Shown here piece after piece: positions 11,253-20,005 of a stretch of 64,000 nt of DNA. The translations under genes were made by a program, and so were the position numbers. The notes beneath the pieces are model-generated. The model was not told the origin of the DNA, did no database searches, and worked only from the letters and a program-made list of their open reading frames with translations. This DNA is from an uncultured Prevotellaceae bacterium. GTDB taxonomy: Bacteria; Bacteroidota; Bacteroidia; Bacteroidales; Bacteroidaceae. Location: assembly GCA_947167515.1 (NCBI GenBank), contig CAMVIM010000007.1, forward strand, positions 62,001-126,000, written 5' to 3'. Position 1 is the stretch's first letter, and every line of letters starts with the position of its first letter.

Positions 11253-12560
11253 TCATGCTCCATTCATTTTCCGGCATTTCAGCAACACATCGCCTTCTCC
11301 TTTCACCTTGACACCAAAGAGATAGACTCCGCCACCATCGCGGATGCCGGTGCGTTGACGCAATTGGTCGGCAGTCATCACAAAGTTGCGGGTGGCAATG
11401 TTGGCCTGGGGGATGTCTCGCTTCAGACGTTTCAGCACCTTGGAAGAGAAAGGAATCTGTTCTTCCACCTCGAAAACGCGCCCAGGGAACGCTGGAATCC
11501 ATTTATCCGACGTCATCAAATGCGTGTCCACATCCAACTGCTGCACAGAATAGCGCCCACAAAGACTACTAAATGCCGCAGCCTTCATCAATGTCACATC
11601 TGGCTCATACAAATAACGCTTCACACCCCCACCTGTCAAAGAAATCTCCATTTCATCGGACAAACTGAACACATATTCCATCGTCCTATCTGTCAAAAAA
11701 TCTACACAACAAATCCGCACATCCTCATTCCCACTGCGATAGTCCTCCCCCTCGGATTCACCCCCTAAGGGTTGGGAGGCTTGTCTGACAAGCACCTCCT
11801 TGCACTCGTTCTTCACCCCCACCACATGCACTTCCGTCACTCCCTTCAACTTTCGCAACACATCTTTTATGTCCACCATCGGCGAGAGCTTGACCAACAC
11901 CATCTTCGCATGTTTCAAGAGTTCATCTTGCCACTCCACGATGTTCGGTTCGCAGTCTTCCATCGCATACACACGACTACCATCGCCCGCCCTTCGAGCG
12001 GGGTCGAGATATATGATATCCACCGATGGAATGGGCAATTCACGCCCATTACCACATCTCACTTCTACCTCTGGATGCTTTCCATCCTTCAACACCTCGA
12101 AGTTATGTCTTGCCACTTCGCAAAGGTGCTCGTCCCTCTCCGTGTAAATCGCCCTTTCCATCCCTTCCGACATATACCAGAGATCCACGCCCATGCCTCC
12201 CGTCATATCACAAATCCAGCCTACGCGTTGGGTGGAGTCCTCCATTCGGATAGCCTTTGAAACGATGTCATGCTTATACCTTGCCGTCAGTTCCGAGCTG
12301 CACTGCTCCGCAGGCACACGTCCTCCCATGATGAGGTCTGGATTTGCATACCACTCCGGCAATTTCCCTTTCAGCCGCCGCCTCGCCTCAATCTGCTCTA
12401 CGGCAAACCTCACCATCTCACGCGAATCATCCCCCGCATGGCGAGAATGACTACGTAGAGCTAAAGGTTCGCCAAGCGCGTGGGCTTGCAACAATAGTTC
12501 TGCCGTATCGTCATTGAGGTGAGCCTGTATGAAATCGCGAAGTACTGGAGTCCACTCCAT
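11253..12560 (-). CDS. Class I SAM-dependent methyltransferase (THUMP-like domain family)
   Basis: 'WICDMTGGMGVDLWYMS' motif I, 'DIIYLDPARR' motif; long minus-strand ORF. Confidence 0.75.
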   Translation of the reverse strand: MEWTPVLRDFIQAHLNDDTAELLLQAHALGEPLALRSHSRHAGDDSREMVRFAVEQIEARRRLKGKLPEWYANPDLIMGGRVPAEQCSSELTARYKHDIVSKAIRMEDSTQRVGWICDMTGGMGVDLWYMSEGMERAIYTERDEHLCEVARHNFEVLKDGKHPEVEVRCGNGRELPIPSVDIIYLDPARRAGDGSRVYAMEDCEPNIVEWQDELLKHAKMVLVKLSPMVDIKDVLRKLKGVTEVHVVGVKNECKEVLVRQASQPLGGESEGEDYRSGNEDVRICCVDFLTDRTMEYVFSLSDEMEISLTGGGVKRYLYEPDVTLMKAAAFSSLCGRYSVQQLDVDTHLMTSDKWIPAFPGRVFEVEEQIPFSSKVLKRLKRDIPQANIATRNFVMTADQLRQRTGIRDGGGVYLFGVKVKGEGDVLLKCRKMNGA

Positions 12561-12688
12561 ACATTATTTATTTTAGTTTATGCCTATTTTTACGTCTGCG
12601 TTGACAAATTTAGGAATTATTTGGCAATCTTTTTCACGTTTAGTCTTTTTTGTGACCATCGAGACCTCGTTTTTGTCTCATTTCCACT

Positions 12689-12696
12689 ATCTTTGC
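12689..12696 (+). promoter_or_regulatory. Bacteroidota-type -7 element (TATCTTTG) upstream of mnmG
   Basis: TATCTTTG 22 bp before ATG at 12718. Confidence 0.6.
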
Positions 12697-12717
12697 AAAA
12701 ATTTCTTTGAATAATCA

Positions 12718-14622
12718 ATGATTTTCAATTATGATGTGGTGGTGGTGGGAGCTGGTCACGCTGGATGTGAAGCCGCTGCCGCTGCTGCTAATTTAGGTGC
12801 TCGGACGTGCCTCATCACGATGGACATGAACAAGATTGCACAGATGTCGTGCAATCCTGCCATTGGTGGTATAGCCAAAGGACAAATCGTGAGGGAAATT
12901 GATGCGCTGGGAGGATATACAGGCATCGTAACCGACCGTTGTAGCCTGCAATTCAGGATGTTAAACCTATCGAAAGGATCTGCCGTGTGGAGTCCTCGTT
13001 CGCAGTGCGACCGTGCCAAATTCATCTGGACATGGCGAGAGATACTGGAGAACATTCCCAACTTGCAGATTTGGCAAGATCAAGCGAGAGAGTTAATCGT
13101 TGATAATCAAGAAGTTCAAGGAGTAAAGACATACTATGGAGCCGAGTTCCATGCGAAATGTGTCATCATTACAGCTGGCACGTTCCTGAACGGTCTGATG
13201 CATATCGGACGAGTGAAGATTCAAGGAGGAAGATGTGCTGAAGCCGCCTCGCTGGAACTGACGGAATCCATCACCAAGCATGGCATCCGTGCCGGAAGAA
13301 TGAAGACTGGCACCCCTGTGCGCATCGACAAGAGGAGCGTGGATTTCTCACTGATGGAGAAACAAGACGGTGACCACGACTTCCACAAGTTCTCCTACCT
13401 GCCTACCGAGCACACTTCGGTGTCGGAACGCAACAACCTCCCCTGCTGGATTTGTTACACCAACACCGAGGTGCATGAGGTGCTGCGTTCGGGACTCCCA
13501 GACTCTCCTCTTTACAACGGACAAATCCAGAGCATCGGACCCCGCTATTGCCCCAGCATCGAGACCAAGCTCCACACCTTCCCCGACAAGGACGAACACA
13601 TGCTCTTTCTGGAACCAGAAGGAGAAACCACCAACGAGATGTACCTGAACGGTTTCTCGTCATCACTTCCATTGGACATCCAGCTGAACGCTCTTCGCAA
13701 GATTCCGGCCTTCAAGAATCTGGAGATTTATCGACCAGGTTATGCCATCGAGTACGACTTCTTCGACCCCACCCAACTGACACACTCGCTCGAATCGAAG
13801 GTGGTGAAAAACCTCTTCTTTGCAGGACAAGTGAACGGCACAACGGGTTATGAAGAAGCCGCTGGACAGGGTGTGATAGCAGGCATCAACGCCGCCATCA
13901 ACTGCAACCATGCATTAAACTCCGGCGAACCCTTTACACTTGGACGTAACGAAGCCTACATCGGTGTGCTTATCGATGACCTCGTAACGAAAGGTGTGGA
14001 CGAGCCTTACCGTATGTTCACCTCTCGTGCAGAATATCGCATCCTGCTCCGTCAGGACGATGCCGATATGCGACTGACGGAACGCAGTTACCAGTTGGGA
14101 TTGGCAAGCGAAGAACGCTATCAACTGATGCAGACGAAGAAGGAGAAGATTGATGCCATCACCACTTTTGTGGGCAACTTCTCACTGAAGCCTTCGCTCA
14201 TCAATTCCACCCTCGAAGCCTTGGGCACCACCCCACTCCGACAAGGTTGCAAACTGGAAGAACTCTTGGGACGACCACAGATTAACATCAACAACATCGC
14301 CCCACACATCGAACCGTTCCGCAAGGAACTCGACCACATCCTTGGCGACGACCCACGAAGAGAAGAAATCATCGAAGCGGCAGAAATCCAAGTCAAGTAT
14401 AAAGGCTACATCTATCGCGAACAGCTAATGGCTGAAAAGATGGTTCGCTTGGAGAACATCAAGATTGCGGGCAAGTTCGACTACCCCAACATGACCCAAA
14501 TCTCCATCGAGGCACGCCAAAAGCTGCAAGCCATCCAACCCGTCACGCTGGCTCAAGCCTCACGCATTCCAGGCGTTTCACCTTCCGACATCAACATCAT
14601 GCTGGTGCTTATGGGACGGTGA
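12718..14622 (+). CDS. mnmG: tRNA uridine-5-carboxymethylaminomethyl(34) synthesis protein MnmG (GidA)
   Basis: N-term 'YDVVVVGAGHAGCEAAAAAANLGA', 'SCNPAIGGIAKGQIVREIDALGG', 'YAIEYDFFDPTQL'. Confidence 0.97.
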   Translation: MIFNYDVVVVGAGHAGCEAAAAAANLGARTCLITMDMNKIAQMSCNPAIGGIAKGQIVREIDALGGYTGIVTDRCSLQFRMLNLSKGSAVWSPRSQCDRAKFIWTWREILENIPNLQIWQDQARELIVDNQEVQGVKTYYGAEFHAKCVIITAGTFLNGLMHIGRVKIQGGRCAEAASLELTESITKHGIRAGRMKTGTPVRIDKRSVDFSLMEKQDGDHDFHKFSYLPTEHTSVSERNNLPCWICYTNTEVHEVLRSGLPDSPLYNGQIQSIGPRYCPSIETKLHTFPDKDEHMLFLEPEGETTNEMYLNGFSSSLPLDIQLNALRKIPAFKNLEIYRPGYAIEYDFFDPTQLTHSLESKVVKNLFFAGQVNGTTGYEEAAGQGVIAGINAAINCNHALNSGEPFTLGRNEAYIGVLIDDLVTKGVDEPYRMFTSRAEYRILLRQDDADMRLTERSYQLGLASEERYQLMQTKKEKIDAITTFVGNFSLKPSLINSTLEALGTTPLRQGCKLEELLGRPQININNIAPHIEPFRKELDHILGDDPRREEIIEAAEIQVKYKGYIYREQLMAEKMVRLENIKIAGKFDYPNMTQISIEARQKLQAIQPVTLAQASRIPGVSPSDINIMLVLMGR

Positions 14623-14682
14623 GCAGAAAGCGGAGAAGCAACAGTTAAAGCACCAGCATCAATGCAACAAGAGCGACGGCAT

Positions 14683-14698
14683 TGTTCCACGTGAAACA
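14683..14698. promoter_or_regulatory. parS-like ParB-binding site
   Basis: TGTTCCACGTGAAACA, exact match to the bacterial parS consensus TGTTNCACGTGNAACA. Confidence 0.8.
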
Positions 14699-14770
14699 AT
14701 TCGCGCATATAATATGCAAAATCAAGCATTTAGAAGATTCAACAAAAACAAACAATACAACAAAAAGACA

Positions 14771-15307
14771 ATGGAACTCAACAATCAGTACCTGCTGGAT
14801 CATCTGCGAAGCATTCCAGATTTTCCGCAGAAAGGCATTAACTTTCGTGATGTGACCACCCTCTTCAAGGATGCCAAGGCACTTGAAATTATGGAAGAGG
14901 AACTTTACGAACTCTACAAGGACAAGGGCATCACGAAAGTGGTGGGATTGGAAACGCGCGGCTATGTGATGGGTGCCATCCTCGCCCGTCGTCTCAATGC
15001 AGGATTCGTGATGGCACGCAAACCTGGCAAACTCCCCTACAAGACCCTCAAGGAGTCCTACACCAAAGAGTATGGGACAGACAGCATCGAGATACACGTA
15101 GATGCCATCGACGAGAACGACGTGGTGCTGCTGCACGACGACCTCCTCGCCACGGGAGGCTCCATCAAGGCGGCATGGAACCTTGTGAAGAAGTTCAACC
15201 CCAAGAAGTGCTACATGAACTTCGTGGTGGAGATTCACGATGAGGGTCTGCACGGCAGAGACTTCATCGGCGAAGGCATAGAAATCACCACCCTGCTGAG
15301 TGTGTGA
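14771..15307 (+). CDS. apt: Adenine phosphoribosyltransferase
   Basis: 'LRSIPDFPQKGINFRDVTTLFKD', PRPP motif 'VVLLHDDLLATGGSIKAA'. ATG at 14771 is preferred over the ORF-track start at 14714. Confidence 0.95.
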   Translation: MELNNQYLLDHLRSIPDFPQKGINFRDVTTLFKDAKALEIMEEELYELYKDKGITKVVGLETRGYVMGAILARRLNAGFVMARKPGKLPYKTLKESYTKEYGTDSIEIHVDAIDENDVVLLHDDLLATGGSIKAAWNLVKKFNPKKCYMNFVVEIHDEGLHGRDFIGEGIEITTLLSV

Positions 15308-15394
15308 GAAATGGGGAATGCCCCGTTCCGCACTTATAGCAAAGATGAAGCCCTTTTGTCTTAAACGCTGATTTTGCATAAGTTAGCAATAAAT

Positions 15395-15410
15395 TGTTTC
15401 ACGTGGAACA
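15395..15410. promoter_or_regulatory. Second parS-like ParB-binding site
   Basis: TGTTTCACGTGGAACA, exact reverse complement of the site at 14683. Confidence 0.8.
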
Positions 15411-15447
15411 ATTCTGGAGGATGAAGTAACACTTGAAGTAAAAAAGA

Positions 15448-17268
15448 ATGAGCAAAGACGAAGAAAGGTTACAGCGGCTCAAGGTAATTGTCAATAGTTT
15501 GACAGAAGAACCAGGGTGCTATCAATACTTAGATAAGGATGGCACCGTCATCTATGTGGGGAAGGCCAAGAACCTCAAGCGTCGTGTCAGTTCCTACTTC
15601 AACAACTCACCCAAGAACCGAAAAACGCAAATCCTTGTCAGCAAAATAGAGGACATCAAATATGTGGTGGTGCCGACCGATGAAGATGCCCTGATTCAGG
15701 AAAACAACCTCATCAAGGAACATCAACCCTTCTACAATATTCTGCTAAAGGACGGAAAGACCTACCCTTCTGTCTGCATCACCAACGAGCATTTTCCCCG
15801 TGTCATCAAAACCCGAAACATCGACAAGAAGACAGGCATCTACTACGGGCCGTTCAGTCATCCTGGCACACTCAATGCGATGATGGAACTGATTGGGAAA
15901 CTCTACCAAGTGCGCCTATGCCACACGTCCATCACGCCAGAAAGGATGGCACAAGGGAAGGTGAAGAAGTGCCTCTATTATGACATTGGCAAATGTAAAG
16001 CTCCATGCATTGGCCTCCAATCGAGAGAAGAATACCTGCAGCAGATTGAAGAAATCAAGGATATTCTGAGTGGAAACACGCGCAATCTATGCCAAAAACT
16101 ATTGGCGGAAATGCAATCTTTAGCTGAAAAAGAAGAGTTTTTGGCAGCAGAAACCGTGAAGCAGAAATACCTTCTTGCCAAAGATTTTGACAGCAAGAGC
16201 CGAGTCATCACCAGCACAAACCAAAACATTGATGTGTTCAGCATAGAGGATGATGAGAACAAGGCATACGTCAACTACATGCACGTGGTGAACGGCTGCA
16301 TCACGCGCGTCTTTACCAACGAATATAAGAAACGGCTGGACGAAACACCCGAAGAGATACTCTCCTTGGCCATCGTTGATATGCGCGAGCAATATGGCGA
16401 TGAATCGAAGGAAATTGTGGTGCCGTTTGAGATGGATTTCACGCTCAAGGATGCAGAATTCATCGTTCCCAAAGCTGGCGATAAGAAGAAACTGTTATTC
16501 CTGTCGGAGACAAACGTGCGGCAGTACCGCATCGATGCCCTCAAACAAGCAGAGAGGCTCAATCCTGACCAACGAAATGTGAACATCCTAAAGGAATTGC
16601 AACGCAAACTCAAACTGCCCAAAATCCCTATGCGCATCGAGTGTTTCGACAACTCCAATATCATGGGACAAGACGCGGTGGCTGGTTGTGTGGTGTTCAT
16701 TGGCGGCAGGAAATCGAAGAACGACTACCGAAAGTACAACATCAAAACAGTAATCGGTCCCGACGATTACGCCTCAATGAGTGAGGTCGTCTATCGCAAA
16801 TACAGCCGCGCCATCGAAGAAGAAACTCCCCTACCCGACCTCATCATCACCGATGGCGGCAAGGGTCAGATGGAGGTGGTGAGAAAGGTGATTGAAGACC
16901 AGCTGCATCTGGACATTCCCATCGCAGGACTCGCCAAAGACAGCCACCATCGCACCAACGAACTCCTCTTCGGCTTTCCGGCTCAAGTGGTGGGCATCGA
17001 AATGGACAGCCCTCTGTTCAAGTTGCTCACGCAGATTCAAGATGAAGTACACCGCTTTGCCATCACGTTCCATAAGCAGAAACGGGCAAAGCATAACACA
17101 GAATCGGAACTTGACCACATCAAAGGCATCGGTGCAGCCACTAAAACCTTGTTACTCAAGAAGTTCAAGAGTCTCAAACGCATCAAGGAGGCAGATATTG
17201 AAACCTTAAGCGAGGTGATTGGCGCATCGAAAGCGCAACTGCTGAAAGAAGCATTTAGCGATGAATGA
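15448..17268 (+). CDS. uvrC: Excinuclease ABC subunit C
   Basis: GIY-YIG domain 'PGCYQYLDKDGTVIYVGKAKNLKRRVSSYF', 'RIECFDNSNIMGQDAVAGCVVF', C-term HhH. Confidence 0.97.
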   Translation: MSKDEERLQRLKVIVNSLTEEPGCYQYLDKDGTVIYVGKAKNLKRRVSSYFNNSPKNRKTQILVSKIEDIKYVVVPTDEDALIQENNLIKEHQPFYNILLKDGKTYPSVCITNEHFPRVIKTRNIDKKTGIYYGPFSHPGTLNAMMELIGKLYQVRLCHTSITPERMAQGKVKKCLYYDIGKCKAPCIGLQSREEYLQQIEEIKDILSGNTRNLCQKLLAEMQSLAEKEEFLAAETVKQKYLLAKDFDSKSRVITSTNQNIDVFSIEDDENKAYVNYMHVVNGCITRVFTNEYKKRLDETPEEILSLAIVDMREQYGDESKEIVVPFEMDFTLKDAEFIVPKAGDKKKLLFLSETNVRQYRIDALKQAERLNPDQRNVNILKELQRKLKLPKIPMRIECFDNSNIMGQDAVAGCVVFIGGRKSKNDYRKYNIKTVIGPDDYASMSEVVYRKYSRAIEEETPLPDLIITDGGKGQMEVVRKVIEDQLHLDIPIAGLAKDSHHRTNELLFGFPAQVVGIEMDSPLFKLLTQIQDEVHRFAITFHKQKRAKHNTESELDHIKGIGAATKTLLLKKFKSLKRIKEADIETLSEVIGASKAQLLKEAFSDE

Positions 17269-17310
17269 AAAAATTAGCATAAAACATTGAAAAAGAAATA
17301 AATACAACAA

Positions 17311-17763
17311 ATGAGAGCAGTATTACAGAGAGTCACCCATGCTTCCGTTAGCATCGAGGGAGCGGTGAAATCGTCGATAGGCAACGGCTATTTAGTTTTG
17401 TTAGGTTGCGAAAACGCTGATACCGAGGAGGACATTCAGTGGTTGGCAAAGAAAATCTGCAACTTGCGTGTGTTTGATGACGAAAATGGTGTGATGAACA
17501 AGTCGGTGATGGATGTGGAGGGCGAGATATTGGTGGTGAGTCAATTCACCTTGTGGGCAAGTTACAAGAAAGGGAATAGGCCGTCGTATCTGAGAGCAGG
17601 GAGCCATGAGGTGACGGTGCCGCTATATGAGCGGTTTTTGGCGGTTTTATCGGAGCAACTGAGTAAACCTGTTGCAGCAGGAGAGTTTGGGGCAGAGATG
17701 AAAGTGGAACTGCTGAACGATGGGCCGGTGACCATCTGTATGGACACAAAAAACAAAGAGTGA
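17311..17763 (+). CDS. dtd: D-aminoacyl-tRNA deacylase
   Basis: 'MRAVLQRVTHASVSIEG', 'VVSQFTLWASYKKGNRPSY'. Confidence 0.95.
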   Translation: MRAVLQRVTHASVSIEGAVKSSIGNGYLVLLGCENADTEEDIQWLAKKICNLRVFDDENGVMNKSVMDVEGEILVVSQFTLWASYKKGNRPSYLRAGSHEVTVPLYERFLAVLSEQLSKPVAAGEFGAEMKVELLNDGPVTICMDTKNKE

Positions 17764-17817
17764 TTAAGAGGGGAAACGAAGAATGACGCAGAAGAAAAAC
17801 AAAGAATAATCAAGAAT

Positions 17818-18705
17818 ATGGAAGAAAACAAGTATTACAAGATTCTGAAGCAGTATGATTTGGAACTCGATGACGAGAAGGTGAAACGTCAGGTTGAAAC
17901 CCTCCTGAAAGAACACCTGCAAGAGAACAACACACGGAAGGTGAAGGAGTTCCTGCTGAACAGCGTGGAACTCACGACGCTGAAGACGACGGACAGCGAG
18001 GATTCGGTGCTCCGATTTGTGGAAAAGGTAAACAAGTTTGACGATGTCTATCCCGAATTGGGACATGTGGCGACGGTGTGCGTCTATCCCTGTTTTGCCA
18101 AAATCTGCCACGACACGCTGGAAAACGAAGAGGTGGAAATCGCCTGCGTCGCTGGCTGTTTCCCCTCGGCACAAACCTTTGTGGAGGTGAAGATTGCAGA
18201 GACGGCTTTGGCCATCAAGGATGGTGCTACAGAGATTGACATCGTCATTCCAGTGGGCAAGTTCCTGACGGGCGACTATGAGGGAATGTGCGATGAAATC
18301 GCCGAAATCAAGGCTGTGTGTGGCGACAAAAAGTTGAAAACGATTCTGGAAACGGGGTGCTTGAAGACCGCCTCGAACATCAAGACAGCCAGCATCCTCG
18401 CGATGTATGCAGGAGCCGACTACATCAAGACCTCCACAGGAAAGTTAGAGCCAGCAGCCACCCCCGAAGCGGCTTTCGTGATGTGCCAAGCCATCAAGGA
18501 ATACTACGATAAAACTGGCATTCAAATTGGTTTCAAACCTGCTGGCGGCATGAAGACGGTGGAGGATGCCCTCACCTATTATACCATCGTGAAGGAAGTG
18601 CTGGGCGAGAAGTGGCTGACTAACCAATGGCTGCGTCTCGGCACCAGTTCGCTCGCCAACAAGTTGCTTTCAGACATTGAGGGAAAGGATGTGAAGTTCT
18701 TCTGA
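17818..18705 (+). CDS. deoC: Deoxyribose-phosphate aldolase
   Basis: 'GADYIKTSTGK', 'GFKPAGGMKTVEDA'. Confidence 0.95.
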   Translation: MEENKYYKILKQYDLELDDEKVKRQVETLLKEHLQENNTRKVKEFLLNSVELTTLKTTDSEDSVLRFVEKVNKFDDVYPELGHVATVCVYPCFAKICHDTLENEEVEIACVAGCFPSAQTFVEVKIAETALAIKDGATEIDIVIPVGKFLTGDYEGMCDEIAEIKAVCGDKKLKTILETGCLKTASNIKTASILAMYAGADYIKTSTGKLEPAATPEAAFVMCQAIKEYYDKTGIQIGFKPAGGMKTVEDALTYYTIVKEVLGEKWLTNQWLRLGTSSLANKLLSDIEGKDVKFF

Positions 18706-18749
18706 AAACGACACAACAGTCATGGCGGTATCATGATTGCTACATGCCC

Positions 18750-18836
18750 CATGTAGCAAATGCTACAGTGGCGGTGTAGTAAATGCTACAGTGGGTGTGT
18801 AGTAACTGCTACACTGGGTGTGTAGCAAATGGTACA
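18750..18836. repeat. Intergenic short tandem repeat, unit like GTAGTAAATGCTACAGTGGGTGT
   Basis: Four degenerate ~22-bp units: gtagcaaatgctacagtggcgg / tgtagtaaatgctacagtgggtg / tgtagtaactgctacactgggtg / tgtagcaaatggtaca. Confidence 0.85.
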
Positions 18837-18857
18837 CAAGAAGTAAAAGATGGGAGA

Positions 18858-19838
18858 TTAAAGCGTACGGTCAATCACGTAATCGACGTAAGTAATCAAG
18901 GCTTGCTTGACATCCGAATCGGGGAAGGATGCAAGCAGGCCTTTTGCTTTTTCTGCATAGTCGTCCATCACCTTGAGGGCATAGTCAATTCCGCCATTTT
19001 GCTTGGTGAAATCGACCAAAACATCGATTTCATCCTGCGAAACCTGACGTGCCTTCACCTTAAGGGCAAGAGCCATCATCTCGGCATTTTGAGTGGAGAG
19101 GAGGGCGTGGATGACGGGGAGGGTGAGTTTGCCTTCCTTCATGTCGTTGCCCGTCGGTTTGCCAATGGAGGGGTCGTGGTGGTAGTCGAAGATATCATCG
19201 CGAATCTGGAAGCAGATGCCGATATTTTCGCCATACTGACGAATGAGAGAAAGGGTGTTTTCATCCGATGAAACCGACAAGGCACCCGCTTCGGCACAGG
19301 CGGCGAAGAGGGCAGCGGTCTTGTTGCGGATGATGCGGAAATAGACATCTTCGGCGATGGATTCATTGTTGACGTTGTGGAGTTGCAAGAGTTCTCCGTC
19401 AGCCAAGTCTTGGGCAGCCTTTGAGACGATTTCCACCAACCGCGTCTGACCCGTTTTCGCCGCACACAGCAGGGCATTAGCAAGGATGAAATCGCCCACC
19501 AGCACAGCCACTTGGTTGCCATAGGCACTATTCACCGATTCCTGCCCTCGCCTTTCCTCGCTTTCATCGACTATGTCGTCGTGAACAAGGCTGGCTGTGT
19601 GGAAGAACTCGAAGGTGGCGGCTGTGTAGATGGATGTGTCGTTGATTTCGCCCTTTCCCACCAGTTTGGCAGCAAGCAGGGTGAGCATGGGACGCATCAT
19701 TTTGCCGTGTCGCTCCCCGATGGTGTGCAGCACCTTGTTGAGCAGCGGATTGGCATGCACGAGATAACTGTCGAACACCTCTCTGAAGCGGCTCATTTCG
19801 GCTTCAATTGGCTTTCTGATGAGTGATAATGCGTCCAT
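18858..19838 (-). CDS. Polyprenyl synthetase family protein (trans-isoprenyl diphosphate synthase)
   Basis: 'SLVHDDIVDESEERRG' and 'QIRDDIFDY' Asp-rich motifs. Confidence 0.92.
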   Translation of the reverse strand: MDALSLIRKPIEAEMSRFREVFDSYLVHANPLLNKVLHTIGERHGKMMRPMLTLLAAKLVGKGEINDTSIYTAATFEFFHTASLVHDDIVDESEERRGQESVNSAYGNQVAVLVGDFILANALLCAAKTGQTRLVEIVSKAAQDLADGELLQLHNVNNESIAEDVYFRIIRNKTAALFAACAEAGALSVSSDENTLSLIRQYGENIGICFQIRDDIFDYHHDPSIGKPTGNDMKEGKLTLPVIHALLSTQNAEMMALALKVKARQVSQDEIDVLVDFTKQNGGIDYALKVMDDYAEKAKGLLASFPDSDVKQALITYVDYVIDRTL

Positions 19839-19855
19839 GATTCTGAAAATATTTG

Positions 19856-19863
19856 CAAAGGTA
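19856..19863 (-). promoter_or_regulatory. Bacteroidota-type -7 element for the polyprenyl synthetase gene
   Basis: Reverse complement TACCTTTG. Confidence 0.5.
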
Positions 19864-19868
19864 GTAAA

Positions 19869-19972
19869 GAATTAGGAATTAGGAATTAGGAATTAAGAAT
19901 TATTTGACTTTCGGTATGCTTTTTCCACGGAAAAGTAACAATTCCTAATTCCTAATTCCTAATTCCTAATTA
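19869..19972. repeat. Heptamer (AATTAGG)n inverted-repeat array
   Basis: gaattaggaattaggaattaggaatta ... aattcctaattcctaattcctaattcctaatta; arms are reverse complements. Confidence 0.9.
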
Positions 19973-19979
19973 AAAATCG

Positions 19980-19987
19980 TATCTTTG
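19980..19987 (+). promoter_or_regulatory. Bacteroidota-type -7 element (TATCTTTG) of polA
   Basis: TATCTTTG 18 bp before ATG at 20006. Confidence 0.6.
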
Positions 19988-20005
19988 TGGCAAATTCAAA
20001 AAAAC

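Noticed and set aside
11355-12260. Plus-strand ORFs opposite the SAM methyltransferase
   Set aside because: Methyltransferase motifs are on the minus strand; plus-strand products are His/Pro/Ser-rich noise.
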